In this document: positions 54,563 to 64,000 of the stretch, piece by piece
Numbering within the stretch: the stretch's first letter is position 1
Layout: each line of letters starts with the position of its first letter
NCBI GenBank assembly: GCA_963556145.1
Contig: OY744469.1
Location: forward strand, 5,056,767-5,120,766
Reading direction: 5' to 3'
DNA length: 64,000 nucleotides
Source: Hygrocybe punicea
Lineage: Eukaryota > Basidiomycota > Agaricomycetes > Agaricales > Hygrophoraceae
Translations under genes and position numbers: made by a program
The notes under the pieces: generated by a model
What the model was told of the DNA's origin: nothing
Seen by the model: the letters and a program-made list of their open reading frames with translations, nothing else
Database searches by the model: none

Positions 54563-57500
54563 GGGGCAAGATGTCGGGGTGGTTGGATGGTCTACTCATG
54601 AATGTCGAGAAGGGGGAGGGGGGACGATCCCCCCATCCTTCCGGGGTATGGACGCGTTGGGTGGCGTCAGTTGGTAACGGGTTGGTGATGGCAGAGAAGG
54701 GGAGTGTGGATTGAGTGAGGCGGGAGGGGGCATCTTGTGTAGGTCTGGATCGATTCTGAGGTGCCCTGGGATGGGCGTGGTTGTTTGATGAGGGATATTG
54801 AGCATTTGGGTTGGGGATGTAATGTCTATCTTCATGTCTGAGTATCGGCCGGCAAATGGAGGACATGATAGGGGGTGGGTTTTCTGGAGGTGTGAGAGTG
54901 TTACATTTCCAACTCCGCTTCTGACCCCGATGCCCATTCCAATACCTACCATGACGATTCTACACTGCCACCTTCCTTTTTTATTTCATTTTGTCCTTTG
55001 TCTTTGTTTCGATGTCATTGTTTCTTCATTCGGACATCCTTGTACTTTCTTGTTCTTGTTCTCTTTTTGTCCCACCTTCACAATCCAGACCGACCATGGA
55101 CATATCCACGTGACCTCGTTGTACCCGAATAGTCTCTTTGCCGACGGATGTCACCGACATTGTCTTTTCCCTTCGATATCTTGTTTACGCTATCCCACGA
55201 CAAACCGATCACAATGGCTGTACTCCCGAAACAGCTCATTACCGTAATTATCATTGGCAGCATCGCCATCACTTTCCTGATCGGTTTCTACCTTGTTATG
55301 ATCTATCTTTGGCATCGGCACCGAAACCCTTCCGCCATTAATACTTCTGACTTCCACCTCGACAATATATCGACACGTAATTGACAATTGCCATTCCCGG
55401 ATATTTGGTTTCCATATTCATACCCTGTGCCCACCATTATCCTCCCTGACGATCCGACGACATTCCTCACCTGCATGCGAACTCTGGACAATCCCCGATC
55501 ACAAGACATTTCACTGTTCTCTCTAATCCGACCATCGCCGGAGCATACTCTTTTAGACTTCAACCACAGACCATACGACTTCCCAAACAGTGAACCAACC
55601 CCTATCGCATATTGTTCGCACGACACCGCTTCAATGCAGTACCCGACGACTTGTTCCCACAGCTTGTCACTCGTGCCATGACTCGACACCTGGACCCACG
55701 TTCATTTATCCTTTTCCATCATGATCTCGATACCTCCCACACTCGTTTACAATGATACCCTTTCTTGGACGAATACCGACATCAAGTGGACCTTCTTGTT
55801 CCACAAACAGGACAAGACATTGCTCCTCGATACGTCATCAACACAGACATCATCATCCGGTACAGCTTGTGCTGTTCACATGTCTGACCTCGACTAGCCC
55901 ACTGTCCTAGTTGGTTTTTTCCTTTATACATTCCTTCATTTTCTTTCATACCAACCTTGCCGTTACATCCACACCATCTCAAGACACTCTCATCACCAAC
56001 CCCACACTGGACGATACCCATCTTCGACCCGACCGTGCAACGCACTTGCCAGACTGCGCACTTGCCTGTTACAGCAAGTGTAGACCCCGAATAGGCAATT
56101 CTGCACATCACATGATCCGATGACAAATCATCCGAGTCATCCGGACCCCCTCTATTCCTCAATGACACCCGGGCCTCCAGTTGGATCGCGAGAACATCGA
56201 CATGAGGACGCCTCATGTACGCCTCATGGTGAACACATGGTAGAGTTGGACATGTTATGGCTTCATGGTTGTATTTCTATTTACCTCCCCTCAAGACCAG
56301 TCACTATATATACTGTTCTTGTTGTTGGTTCGGACTTTTTCTTCTTTTCCTTTCTTTACGTTTAGTCTGGTTCTTGGGGCAGACTCATCTTGTTTTGGGT
56401 AACCCCCACGGCTCGCAATGACATTAGACCTTGACCCCCCCTTCTTAGCAGTGTTGTCTTAGCTGTAAGCAACAATGAAAGCTGCTGTTCTTCCCTCTGG
56501 AAACCGCCCCCCTGTTAAGTTGATTGTTGCCGGAGCCCGCTGCAGAAGCGATCCGTAACAGAGAGCTTGAGTCCAGAGGTCGCTCGTAGGGAAATAAGGC
56601 ATGTGATTTTCGATGTTGTTCGCGTCCAAGTCCTTGCATTTCTTGATAAACGTGGGGCATGTACGATCCCAGCTGGCGTGACCGTCCTTTCCGCAAGGTG
56701 TGCACCTCCGTCTGTCAGTAACAGTGCAGTCCACGGTGCGATGACTGTTGCCACACGTTCTGCAAACGTCCTTAGGGGCCAGACACGACGAGGCGATATG
56801 GTTCCACATCTGACAGCGTAGGCATCAGAGTGGCTCCCTTTTGGTTTTGTTGGCTCTGATGCGCTTGTGACAGACATAAAAACCTTTGGATATAATGGTA
56901 TTAGCAGTATCAGGAGAGGAGAGAGCGAAGGTAGCGTGGCCGCAGGTCTGGTTAGCTGTCCGTTTTTCTTTGGGTTTGATCCAGTTTGATTTAACGATAG
57001 AGCCGGGCGGTAGATTGTTAGTTTCTTCTATTTCCCTTATGTTTTCTGCATTAGAAGGGTCAAATGTTAGTGGGACAAAATAGGCTATGATGTTATATGT
57101 TCGTGACTTAATTTCCGCTCCAAGGCCGAAGCGGGACGTGAAGGTGGTGCGCCGGTTATCTTCCGATAGCCATTTAGTGAGTAGTTCCATGTTAGATTCG
57201 AGTAGTATTCCTCCGTTACGAAGTTTGGTTATGCCCCGGAACTTTTGACTGTCTGGGGCTCCTAAGTCGCTTATGATTTGGTTAGCTTTTTCTACAATAG
57301 AAGCGTGACTTAATTTGGCAATGTCTTCGTGATGGGGGGGTTTGATGTCAATGAGGATTTGTCGAGCTTGTAGTGCTTCCTTCAAACTAATTTGGGGGTT
57401 GTTTGATTGTTGCCTGGGTTGATTGACTAGCGCGTCTTTGTAGGTGCTGGTGGTGGTTTCTAGTGTATTTGATGACTTTTGGATGTTGTTTGTGATTTGC

Positions 57501-57988
57501 TGAAGTTGGGACCTAGTATCATTCAGGTTAGCTTCAATTTTGTTGGTTACCTTATCGATGATAGTGTCAATTATGGGGGTCAGATTGGGGGCGGCGAGGT
57601 TGTAGTCGGAGTTCAGCCGGTTGGCTAGTAATTCGGAGAATGAGCTAGCTTTGAGTTCGAGGTCAATATCTAGCAATAGTATAGCTATCGATCTTAGCGT
57701 ATTGGGGGTGTCACTATCATTGGGGGCGGATGTGGAGCCTGAGGCAGCCATATGGAATAGCATTCCGGCCAAGATGGAAGCATTGTAGACCTTGTGATTC
57801 AGGAAGGAAAATTTGACGGATAGGTGTTCTCTAGCTTCCTCCGGGGTTTCGATATCTTCCTTGACTGTGTCTTGATTGGCGTCTTTCTTTTTTCGGGTTC
57901 CCGAGGTGGAGGTTGATTTGGGGTTGGCAGGGTCTTGGTTGGTCGATTTGGGGCTGCTTTTGCCGCTTATGATCATCAACTGGCACAT
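54555..57988 (-). pseudogene. LINE ORF1 with zinc knuckles, split by a solo LTR
   Basis: ORF1 starts at ATG 57988 (MCQLMIISGK), runs to the LTR at 56560, and resumes at 54893 to a TAA at 54555-54557. Removing the LTR and one 5-bp duplication (1667 bp) keeps one frame, giving about 588 codons. A central coiled-coil-like Asn/Thr-rich region (about residues 130-210) precedes an RNA-binding region (RFGLGAEIKSRTYNIIAYFV). Then follow cysteine knuckles CQMWNHIASSC, CRTCGNSHRTVDC and CTPCGKDGHASWDRTC. A TGA at 56825-56827 falls just before the first knuckle. The C-terminal part is Pro-rich. Confidence 0.88.
54899..56560 (+). repeat. Solo long LTR, 1662 bp, inside LINE ORF1
   Basis: The ends are TGTTACATTTCC ... 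GATCCGTAACA with the perfect 5-bp duplication GAGAG (54894-54898, 56561-56565). This is the best-preserved copy of the long LTR family also seen at 24379-26006 and, in part, at 13918-15752. It carries open frames 55214-55384 (57 codons including stop, one predicted membrane segment) and 55388-55681 (97 codons), both readable in other copies. No internal retroelement genes. Confidence 0.93.
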
Positions 57989-58165
57989 TTCTGGCTGTCT
58001 GCTTAACTTATTTGCTCTGGTGAGTCTGGAAGTCGTGTTGGAAAGGGTCTGTGAATGAGTTAGGAATATTGGAGGGCCTATAGCCGCTTAAGATGAGTTC
58101 CTTTTTTCGGGGTCCCAGAGGGGTACCACGCGGTGAAGGATCAAGAACCGTTCCTCAGGTACTTT

Positions 58166-59400
58166 ATTTGTCTCTTTATGACGGTATTCAACTGAGACAG
58201 GTGGGCTATCCTCAGGATACTCTGCAAGATTATCATAAGATATATCCAAATCACTGTAATTTGCATGGTTGATCTTCAGCCATGCTAGTGCTCTTGCAAC
58301 ATGATTCCTGCGCACCAACAATGGTGTTCTTTCAAAGTCTTTATCTGTTGGCTTACATGGCCCTGTGAATAAAATGGCCAAGACTTCATCAAGATCAGTA
58401 ATAGGGGGTGGTAGTGCCTGGTACAACTTTGGAATAGGTGACTGAAATGCAACCACATGTGATGTCATTTTCCTCATACCTGAGGCCACACATACAAAAC
58501 AACAATTATGACGTACTCATGCAATAAGTAACTTTTCTACAAACCTAAGTTCAGAAAGTTCCTTTGGAATAATACCTAGCCAAAGTCCTCTTGATAGAGC
58601 AAGTTGAGGAACCTTTCCCTTTCTTATACTGCTTCAACAGTCACTGCATATCTTGTCACATTGGTAATCTAAAACAGGACCTTTAAATTCTCAAATCTTG
58701 TCCACACTTTTCTTTCATTCAATCCTTGTCACACCTGGTGCTTCCAGAATATTAAGCATGCCTTTTATACTTTTCAACCTGCTTAAGTTTTTCAAAGGTA
58801 CCAACTCACCACATACAGCACATCCTGATTCTTCAAACTTACAGGGCATCAAGTCACTGCAAAAGTCTGACAAAACAGTATGTGACAATTGTTGGGATAG
58901 AGGAGGTGGAGGAAATGGCAGTTGAGATAGTTGCTCATCATTGTTACATTGAATGTGTTGTTCAGATACAATGGAAGGGTTAAGCATACGCTGCTTTTGT
59001 TTGCGCTGCCTATTTTTCATTGTCTGACTTTGTGTGATGGAGAAGACACTGAAGTAAAGGTTGCAATTATTGCAGTCATGGTTGTGAAAATAAGTAAGCA
59101 ATTCCTTCTTTGGTACATGAGACCCAATTGACATGTGATGAATATGGGAAATCCTATATATCATGTTAACAGGAATGTGTGGAATGATGTCAAGCAAAGG
59201 AATTTTTGTGTGGACAAAATTCTGTTCAGCAGGGAAAGATACAAGACCTGCCTTATCAACATGGTCAACAAATAGGTAATCAGAAGCAGAATTACAATTG
59301 TTACTACTACTTTGTACAAATGGCAGAATTGCACAGGATGGAAATAGATGTTGCCTGTCTCCTCCAATTGGCTCTGCATTTAAATATTCCATATGAAGTG
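58166..59400 (-). pseudogene. Helitron protein N-terminal region
   Basis: One frame with TGA codons at 58715-58717 and three more between there and 58490. From about 59330: LLDIIPHIPVNMIYRISHIH, KKELLTYFHNHDCNNCN, then PPPPLSQQLSHTVLSDFC and ESGCAVCGELVPL. After the stops: RKGKVPQLALSRGLWLGIIP, RKMTSHVVAFQSPIPKLYQA, DEVLAILFTGPCKPTDKDF and VRRNHVARALAWLKINHANY, ending TNKVPE at the LINE junction. This matches the cysteine-containing N terminus of agaricomycete Helitron proteins. Several Arg-to-Cys changes (e.g. HNCCFVCV) accompany the stops. Confidence 0.85.
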
Positions 59401-60493
59401 TATTAGTCTGCAAAGTGGTTGAAGTGTAATATTTTGCTTGAATCTTAGATGCTTTCAAGGACCTCCAGTGCAAGGATATGAAACATGATTTATAAACACA
59501 AACTGACAACTGATTACAGAGGGATAATAGATCATACGCAATAAATAACCAATGGAGATGAAGGCTCACAGGTAGATGATAGCCAACTGTGTAGAAATGT
59601 AGCAAAGAAGAAGAGTGAATTGCACTGCCCTGGGCACATTTATGTAGTCTTGACATTGTCAAAGGCAAATGGCAAAGAGAAAACAAGGCACGATAATCAT
59701 GGGACAACATCAAATTACGTTGCATAGAGAATGATAAGGAGCGACATGCAGCAGCAATATTGCACCCAGGGATAGTATAGAGATGAACAAACAAGATATA
59801 TAGCTCTGAAGAAATATCAGAGAGGTTTTTCAAACTCTTGAGTAAGCAAGATACACAATCCAAAAAACTGTACAGAACTTGGAATATTTGAAAAGGTTGA
59901 CCACTCAGAGAGCTACAAGGCAGAAATGATAGGGACAGAAGTAATTCATCTGAGGAAGTACATGACATGTGAGTGACAGTAGACATGCCTAGTGAGCACA
60001 AGGATGGACACCTGTGGTGACTTAATGGTGACATTGGAGAGACAGGAATTATGTCAGAGTATGAAGCCAGACACCCGCAGTGGGCAAAGGACAGACACCC
60101 GCAGTGGGCAAAGGACAGACACCCACAGTGGGCAAAGGACAGGCACCCACAGTGGGCAAGGGACAAATGCTGTGTGCGTAAAGACATCTGACCTGATGGA
60201 GACACAAGAGAGCCAGGAGTTGTGCAAGAATACAAGGACATACACTCACGGTGGGCAAAGAACATATGCATATATGGTGACATTTGACAACCTTCATCTG
60301 ATGATTGCCCCAATGAGGTGATAACAGGTTGCACCTTCACAATGAAGCAAAATGAGTGGGGATGATACAAAAAGATTCGGATACTCACACTATGGATAAG
60401 GACCTGGGGACTCTTGCACACAGATTGCAATCTACCTGCCTTTATTACATCTGAAAATGAGCCATAACAATACAACGAAAGAAAAACTAACAA
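59400..60493. other. Unassigned; probable Helitron 5' region or flank
   Basis: A minus-strand frame stays open through here to 60493, but it is Ser/Leu/Cys-rich and without conserved features beyond about 59400, and it spans a minisatellite. I do not call it coding. Confidence 0.4.
60056..60170. repeat. 24-bp minisatellite, about 4-5 units
   Basis: The unit is AGACACCCGCAGTGGGCAAA plus GGAC, with small changes (CACCCACAGTGGGCAAGGG). It encodes an artefactual 8-residue repeat on both strands. A further diverged unit lies at about 60243-60260. Confidence 0.85.
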
Positions 60494-61998
60494 GATATAT
60501 GTGGGATGTCTGGTGCATGCACCAATTATTGTGTGAGGATTGTCTCAGCGTGGTTATAATAGATATGCATGCCTTTATAATAAATGAAACCACACGACAC
60601 AATACAAAGAAAAAGAAACTTACATTTTGGTGGGCAAGACTCGGATCCGACTGTGTGCACATGGTTTTCCTGGAGAGGGCAGGACTATGACTCTTGTGTG
60701 ACAATAGCCTCAACATCAGAATAGCAGACTCGGACAAAGATCAGGAACAATGACAAGACATGAAAAATCCGCTCACAGGTTGAGGGGACAGCATAATGTG
60801 GCCCACCAACTGAAAGAAGGCATTGCTGCTGCAGATTGGTATTGGTATTAGTGATGATTGTCTTGAAATCAAAACTTACATTGGAAAGTCTCCAATCAAT
60901 TTTTGGGATGGCTGTACACCATTTGATGCAGAAACCGGGAGGATTTGTGATACGAAGCAAAGAAAAATGTAAAGCAGAACGTGTAAGAGGCAAAGGCAAG
61001 GTTGCATCTGAAGTAGGTCTTGTTGCGAGGATTTATCTCGCTGGCAAGTGTTGAAATTATTACATAATACTCCTTGGCGGCGCGAAATTTCATAGCTCTT
61101 ACTTTTTTTTTCGAAAATGGACATGCCCCATAGAAAAATAAGGACGGCATCATAGATCAAGGATTCTATAAGCTCAGTGGAAGAGTGGCCGTAGCCAACC
61201 AGCCCATGATGCATACTGCTGGTGTTTCTGGCAATCACCCAGGGTTGCCAGGCCACCCACCTTCTAGTAACCCCGCAGATGCAGCGCCGATCTCTATTGA
61301 CGTCGCGGTGCGTATCCATGAGGTGCCCTTGGAGATGGCATTAGTTTTGTTTACAAGTAAGTTGGTGGAGGCGGGCGCACTCACCTTGATCTAAGGCTTA
61401 GCATGGGTAATCCTCGGTCCCAATCTGTGAAACCATACCCATAACCTGGAACGTGATGGGTGATGGAATAATACCACATGTACATGTGGTTTTTTGGACA
61501 CAAATCCACCTCATGAACCCCGGACACACGTCGATTGACATTGCCGTTCAGTTCGTGAGGTCTGGTGGCCCAGAATGAGGGCAGCGGTGACAACAGAAGG
61601 CGCAGCGGGCGAGGGGAAGTGACACAGCGGACGGATCTGGTCACCCTCATTTGTCCTGCCCAACGACCGCCATTCTCCAGCTTCACCAATGTGGCTAGGG
61701 GCGATGACAAACAAGTCTTCATGCTCCTCCATGTTCGTCGTATCTACACAGCGTCCACTAGTAGGTCGGTGGTACTAACGCTGTTGCTGTCCTTGCTACG
61801 TTCATCCCACCATCATCACCAGACATGTCACCTGGAACAAAGGATTAGACAGCAAAAACACTCACTTTCAGGGTATAACCTCAATCCTCCCACTGTTCCT
61901 ACACACACCCAAACGCAGATGTAGTAATGTTGGAATCGGGCTTATTGTTGTTGCGTTGGCGTTCGCACTTGCATGGACTGACTAGGTATTTGCAAGCG
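60494..61998. other. No gene supported
   Basis: Several short frames. The one at 61185-61394 (containing HPGLPGHPPSSNPADAAPIS) looks mildly protein-like but has no recognisable domain. Part of 61395-61560 loosely resembles the hAT MITEs (ATGGGTAA, ACGTCGATTGAC), too weakly to call. Confidence 0.35.
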
Positions 61999-62331
61999 TT
62001 AGATATGACCAAAATGACCAGGGCATTCGGACATGCCTTCACCGCAAGTCTGACACTTGAAGTTCCTGTCAATTGTGCCCATTCGGGGATCCATCAATCC
62101 ACCTAGCTTGGGCTTGTGGGTGGTCTCATCCAGGACCTCTGGATGTTCGATTTTCACCACTGAAAATGCTTTCTGGAAGATTTGAGCGGCTGGACATGAA
62201 AAATGGCCAAACGCAACAATGAAAGAGGACAAACGATAATCTCTGGTGAAACTCCATGAGAGGATGCCAAACTGCACCTCAGCAACCTTACGGACTGGAG
62301 CTATTGAGTAAGCAAACTGGTGGCCAAGCAT
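61999..62331 (-). pseudogene. 5' fragment of RNA polymerase II largest subunit (RPB1)
   Basis: From ATG 62331: [25 protein letters not shown], then about 10 extra bases (TGGAGTTTCA), then PEI, a 62-bp intron (62173-62234, GTTTGT..CCAG), and [57 protein letters not shown]. This is the start of RPB1 with its first zinc-binding cysteines. It stops at 61999, where the essential gene would continue for over 1600 residues. The truncation and the 10-bp insertion make it a gene fragment; the working RPB1 must be elsewhere. Confidence 0.92.
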
Positions 62332-62813
62332 TATGGGAGGACAAGCGTTGACCAGGAAGTTACACACAGACAAAGCCGACCAAACACGGCAATTGCCGCA
62401 ACGATAGACGTGACAAGGAAATTTGGCGGGCTAAGTCTGTATAATGACCAAGTCTAAAAATACTTTTAGGACTCGGAACCAGGTGCTCCAAACAAACTTT
62501 TGACAAGTTGACCTTGCCAGTGAAATTCTGTATCCGAGTCAACCTCATCCTTTACTGACAAATGGCAGGCTCAAACCACACCATTCTAAATAAGATCCAT
62601 AAATTCCGGACAATCACTGCATTGTTGGAGATACTGAGGCAGGCACTACCCGCATGAGTGGTTTGGAGCCTGTCACCGTACGGTGACGGTGCTGTCACGC
62701 TTGGCACGTGATGTCCGCAGAACATGGATGTCCCCTACGTTATGAAAGGCAATAACCGTCATTTTGGGGCCTAATGGCCTAATGAATGCGATCAAAGCTG
62801 ATTTGATCAGTCA
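62332..62813. other. No gene recognised; short palindrome
   Basis: Possibly carried with the RPB1 5' flank. A 16-bp palindrome GTCACCGTACGGTGAC lies at about 62678-62693. No other structure. Confidence 0.4.
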
Positions 62814-62945
62814 AGTGAGGGGCAGAAGGTCATACGCATGGAAATGGAAGTCCCTGCGGAGGCAGAACTCTTCTGGACCTGACGCAGCTCCCTCTCCGAC
62901 AACCAATTGCAAACAAACCAGATACATGTAAGAGAGCAAGCAGGC
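62814..62945 (+). promoter_or_regulatory. Probable promoter/5' leader of the GTPase gene, duplicated at 6877-7013
   Basis: About 130 bp immediately upstream of the ATG at 62953. It contains CATGGAAATGGAAGTCCCTG and CTCCGACAACC-type pyrimidine-rich sequence. A close copy is at 6877-7013. Promoter function is inferred from position only. Confidence 0.45.
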
Positions 62946-62952
62946 CTGCGAC

Positions 62953-64000
62953 ATGGAAACGCTTCACTCAAATTTGGAGTTCATCGCATCCATTTCCATG
63001 GCTGCATACAAACGCCAGGCTCTCCACTCATCTCGCAAGCTTTGCACGCCCAACCCTCGTTATTTTAGCTCTCCTGCAAGCATTTTTGGTGATGCAAAAT
63101 CAGCCGAGTTCCTGGCATCAGCTAGCTGCCCAAGGTCCATACCTCCTCTGCACGGCTTGCCAGAGGTAAGCGCTGCGCAGTGGACAGATTTCATGAATTT
63201 ACCTCTCAACTGGCATGTCGTTTTTTCCCCTCAAGGTCGTGGTGACCGGTTTGGTCCTACATTATTTCCGCCCGCCCCCCATCGAGTCTGAAATACCTTC
63301 TGTTTAGGCCGCGCAAATGCGGGCAAGTCGACGTTGCTGAACGCTGTGCTGGGCCGAACAAACCTTCTGAATACCAGCAAAAAGCCCGTGAGTTAGATGG
63401 ATACCAACTATGCGTATATCGAATAACAACATTCATTGATACTTGATACCTTTCTATTCTGAAATTTCGAACGGCAGGGCCGGACGCAAACTTTGAATTT
63501 TTTTCGTGTAGGTCGCGAACCTGGATCGCTGATCGTGGTCGATGCCCCCGGATACGGCTCAAGGGGTCGACCGGAATGGGGTACAGTCTTCACGCATTAC
63601 GTCGAGCACCGGAAAGCGTGAGCACACACACGTTCAGTCACTCAACCACGCCCTCGTCCTCCCCCATTCCTGTTATGCTGTTCTTTTCGTATCCACTGAC
63701 TACGGTACTCACCATCAGCTTACGGCGTGTATTCGTCCTCCTCAATGCCAAACACGGCATCACCGACACCGATGTCGCCATGCTTCGTTCGCTCAACGCA
63801 CACTGCCTGGCGTCATCTGGTTTGACCTTCACTCTCCAGGCCATCATCACAAAAGCGGACACCCTCGCACCGGAGCGTGTCGGAAACGTCATTCCAGCCA
63901 TGCGCAAACAGATCTTCGACGCTGCACCGACATGTTTGCCGCCCATCCTCACTTCGGCGACGATGAAACCGTCGTTCGGCATCGAAGAGGTTAGGAAGTC
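62953..64000 (+). CDS. EngB/YihA-family GTPase, probably mitochondrial (3' end beyond window)
   Basis: The family acts in (mito)ribosome assembly. Exons: 62953-63165, 63236-63248, 63308-63387, 63478-63617 and 63719 onward, with introns all GT..AG. ATG at 62953 gives an Arg/Ser-rich N terminus (MAAYKRQALHSSRKLC, RYFSSPAS) typical of a mitochondrial presequence. A 13-bp micro-exon (VVVTG) leads into G1 GRANAGKSTLLNAVLG. The G2-side Thr is in GRTQTLNFF, G3 is VDAPGYGSRG, G4 is ITKADTL and G5 is ILTSATM. After G3 come EWGTVFTHYVEHRKA and LRRVFVLLNAKHGITDTD. All G motifs are intact and no stop was seen, so this is the one apparently healthy host gene here. It ends outside the window. Confidence 0.9.

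Larger units (their letters stand above)
50161..58154 (-). mobile_element. Tad1-like LINE inserted in the Helitron, 11-bp target duplication
   Basis: The non-LTR order ORF1 (zinc knuckles) then ORF2 (endonuclease, RT, RNase H) is on the minus strand. The 3' end is an A-rich tail (T-run on plus, 50161-50185). The duplication TCAGGTACTTT is at 50150-50160 and 58155-58165. The LINE without its own inserted LTR is about 6.3 kb, apparently full length with a 166-bp 5' leader. RNase H behind the RT and the CCHC C-terminal motif fit the Tad1 clade of fungi. Confidence 0.92.
44174..59400 (-). mobile_element. Autonomous-type Helitron (split by a LINE), decayed
   Basis: The protein order on the minus strand is an N-terminal zinc/SAP-like region (59400-58166), HUH Rep nuclease and PIF1 helicase (50149-45554), and a ubiquitin-protease-like domain (45550-44465). 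The LINE at 50161-58154 lies between ...NKVPE and GTSVFDN; removing it with one target duplication (8005 bp) restores the frame by coordinate arithmetic. The 3' terminus is proposed at 44174 (hairpin plus CTAG). The 5' TC end was not located; about 59400 is only where protein similarity fades. One 2-bp frameshift and at least eight TGA codons make it inactive. Helitrons move by rolling-circle copying. Confidence 0.85.

Noticed and set aside
45551..58717. UGA as a sense codon in these elements
   Set aside because: The affected positions are mostly Arg in related proteins and are accompanied by Arg-to-Cys changes; the gene at 20521-21593 and peptidase copy 1 terminate at TGA. Deamination is simpler.
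60056..60170. Regularly spaced short direct repeats resembling a CRISPR array
   Set aside because: Units are contiguous 24-bp tandem copies without unique spacers, and the genome is eukaryotic.
59400..60493. N-terminal extension of the Helitron frame including an eight-residue Cys/His repeat
   Set aside because: The repeat is a 24-bp DNA minisatellite and the residues upstream of about 59400 show no conserved character.
1..64000. tRNA, rRNA or other structured RNA genes
   Set aside because: None could be supported by eye; a covariance-model scan would be needed to exclude diverged tRNAs or snRNAs.

Overview
The window is a transposon-dense piece of a filamentous basidiomycete genome, most likely an agaricomycete. 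The evidence is short spliceosomal introns (49-62 bp, GT..AG), a CxC6/KDZ-type transposon protein, a NACHT-TPR (STAND/NLR-like) gene, a basidiomycete-type family of chymotrypsin-fold serine peptidases, a Helitron, a Tad1-like LINE with RNase H, and a Ty3/gypsy element. There is a 100-N assembly gap at 42701-42800. The species cannot be named from sequence alone. Only one recognisable host gene looks intact: the start of an EngB-family (probably mitochondrial) GTPase gene at 62953-64000, which runs off the right edge. Other host genes are damaged: a NACHT-TPR gene (34100-37120), a coproporphyrinogen III oxidase copy (37243-38629), an RPB1 5' fragment (61999-62331), a deaminase-like remnant (about 32236-32526), and two copies of a serine-peptidase-like gene.

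Layout. 1-6300: Ty3/gypsy element on the minus strand, cut by the left window edge inside its 3' LTR. 6877-13257: copy 1 of the peptidase-like gene, split by a 4.19-kb terminal-inverted-repeat element (7226-11412) that itself carries a 1.34-kb hAT-like element with 8-bp target duplications and several microsatellites. 13498-19450: palindromic insertions, partial long-LTR copies, a 578-bp MITE with 8-bp target duplications, tandem repeats and an 848-bp foldback. 20090-21593: CxC6/KDZ-associated gene plus a decayed partial copy. 22558-26215: copy 2 of the peptidase-like gene, inverted relative to copy 1 and split by a 1.63-kb solo LTR. 26699-33505: two inverted, near-identical hAT MITEs flank a satellite-like array and a dead Tc1/mariner transposase. 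34100-43900: dead NACHT-TPR gene, dead CPOX, a 2.6-kb foldback element, a hypothetical gene cut by the gap, and a second, related foldback. 44174 to about 59400: one Helitron (minus strand) split by a LINE (50161-58154) that is itself split by a solo LTR (54899-56560). 59400-62950: mostly unassigned sequence, a 24-bp minisatellite and the RPB1 fragment.

The window is best read as a stratified record of insertions. Exact target-site duplications and internal empty sites let several events be ordered: Helitron, then LINE, then LTR; peptidase gene with a 144-bp MITE, then inverted duplication, then separate insertions into each copy; foldback element, then a TA-flanked MITE in one arm only. Removing the inserts restores continuous reading frames (checked by coordinate arithmetic). 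The Helitron and LINE frames are then broken by internal stops that are all TGA, mostly where the family has arginine, which points to CpG deamination or RIP-like mutation. The most interesting leads are a ubiquitin-protease-like C-terminal domain on the Helitron protein, a short membrane-peptide frame kept open in several diverged copies of the long LTR, and the 4.2-kb TIR element, whose 2-bp target duplication is proven by an empty site.
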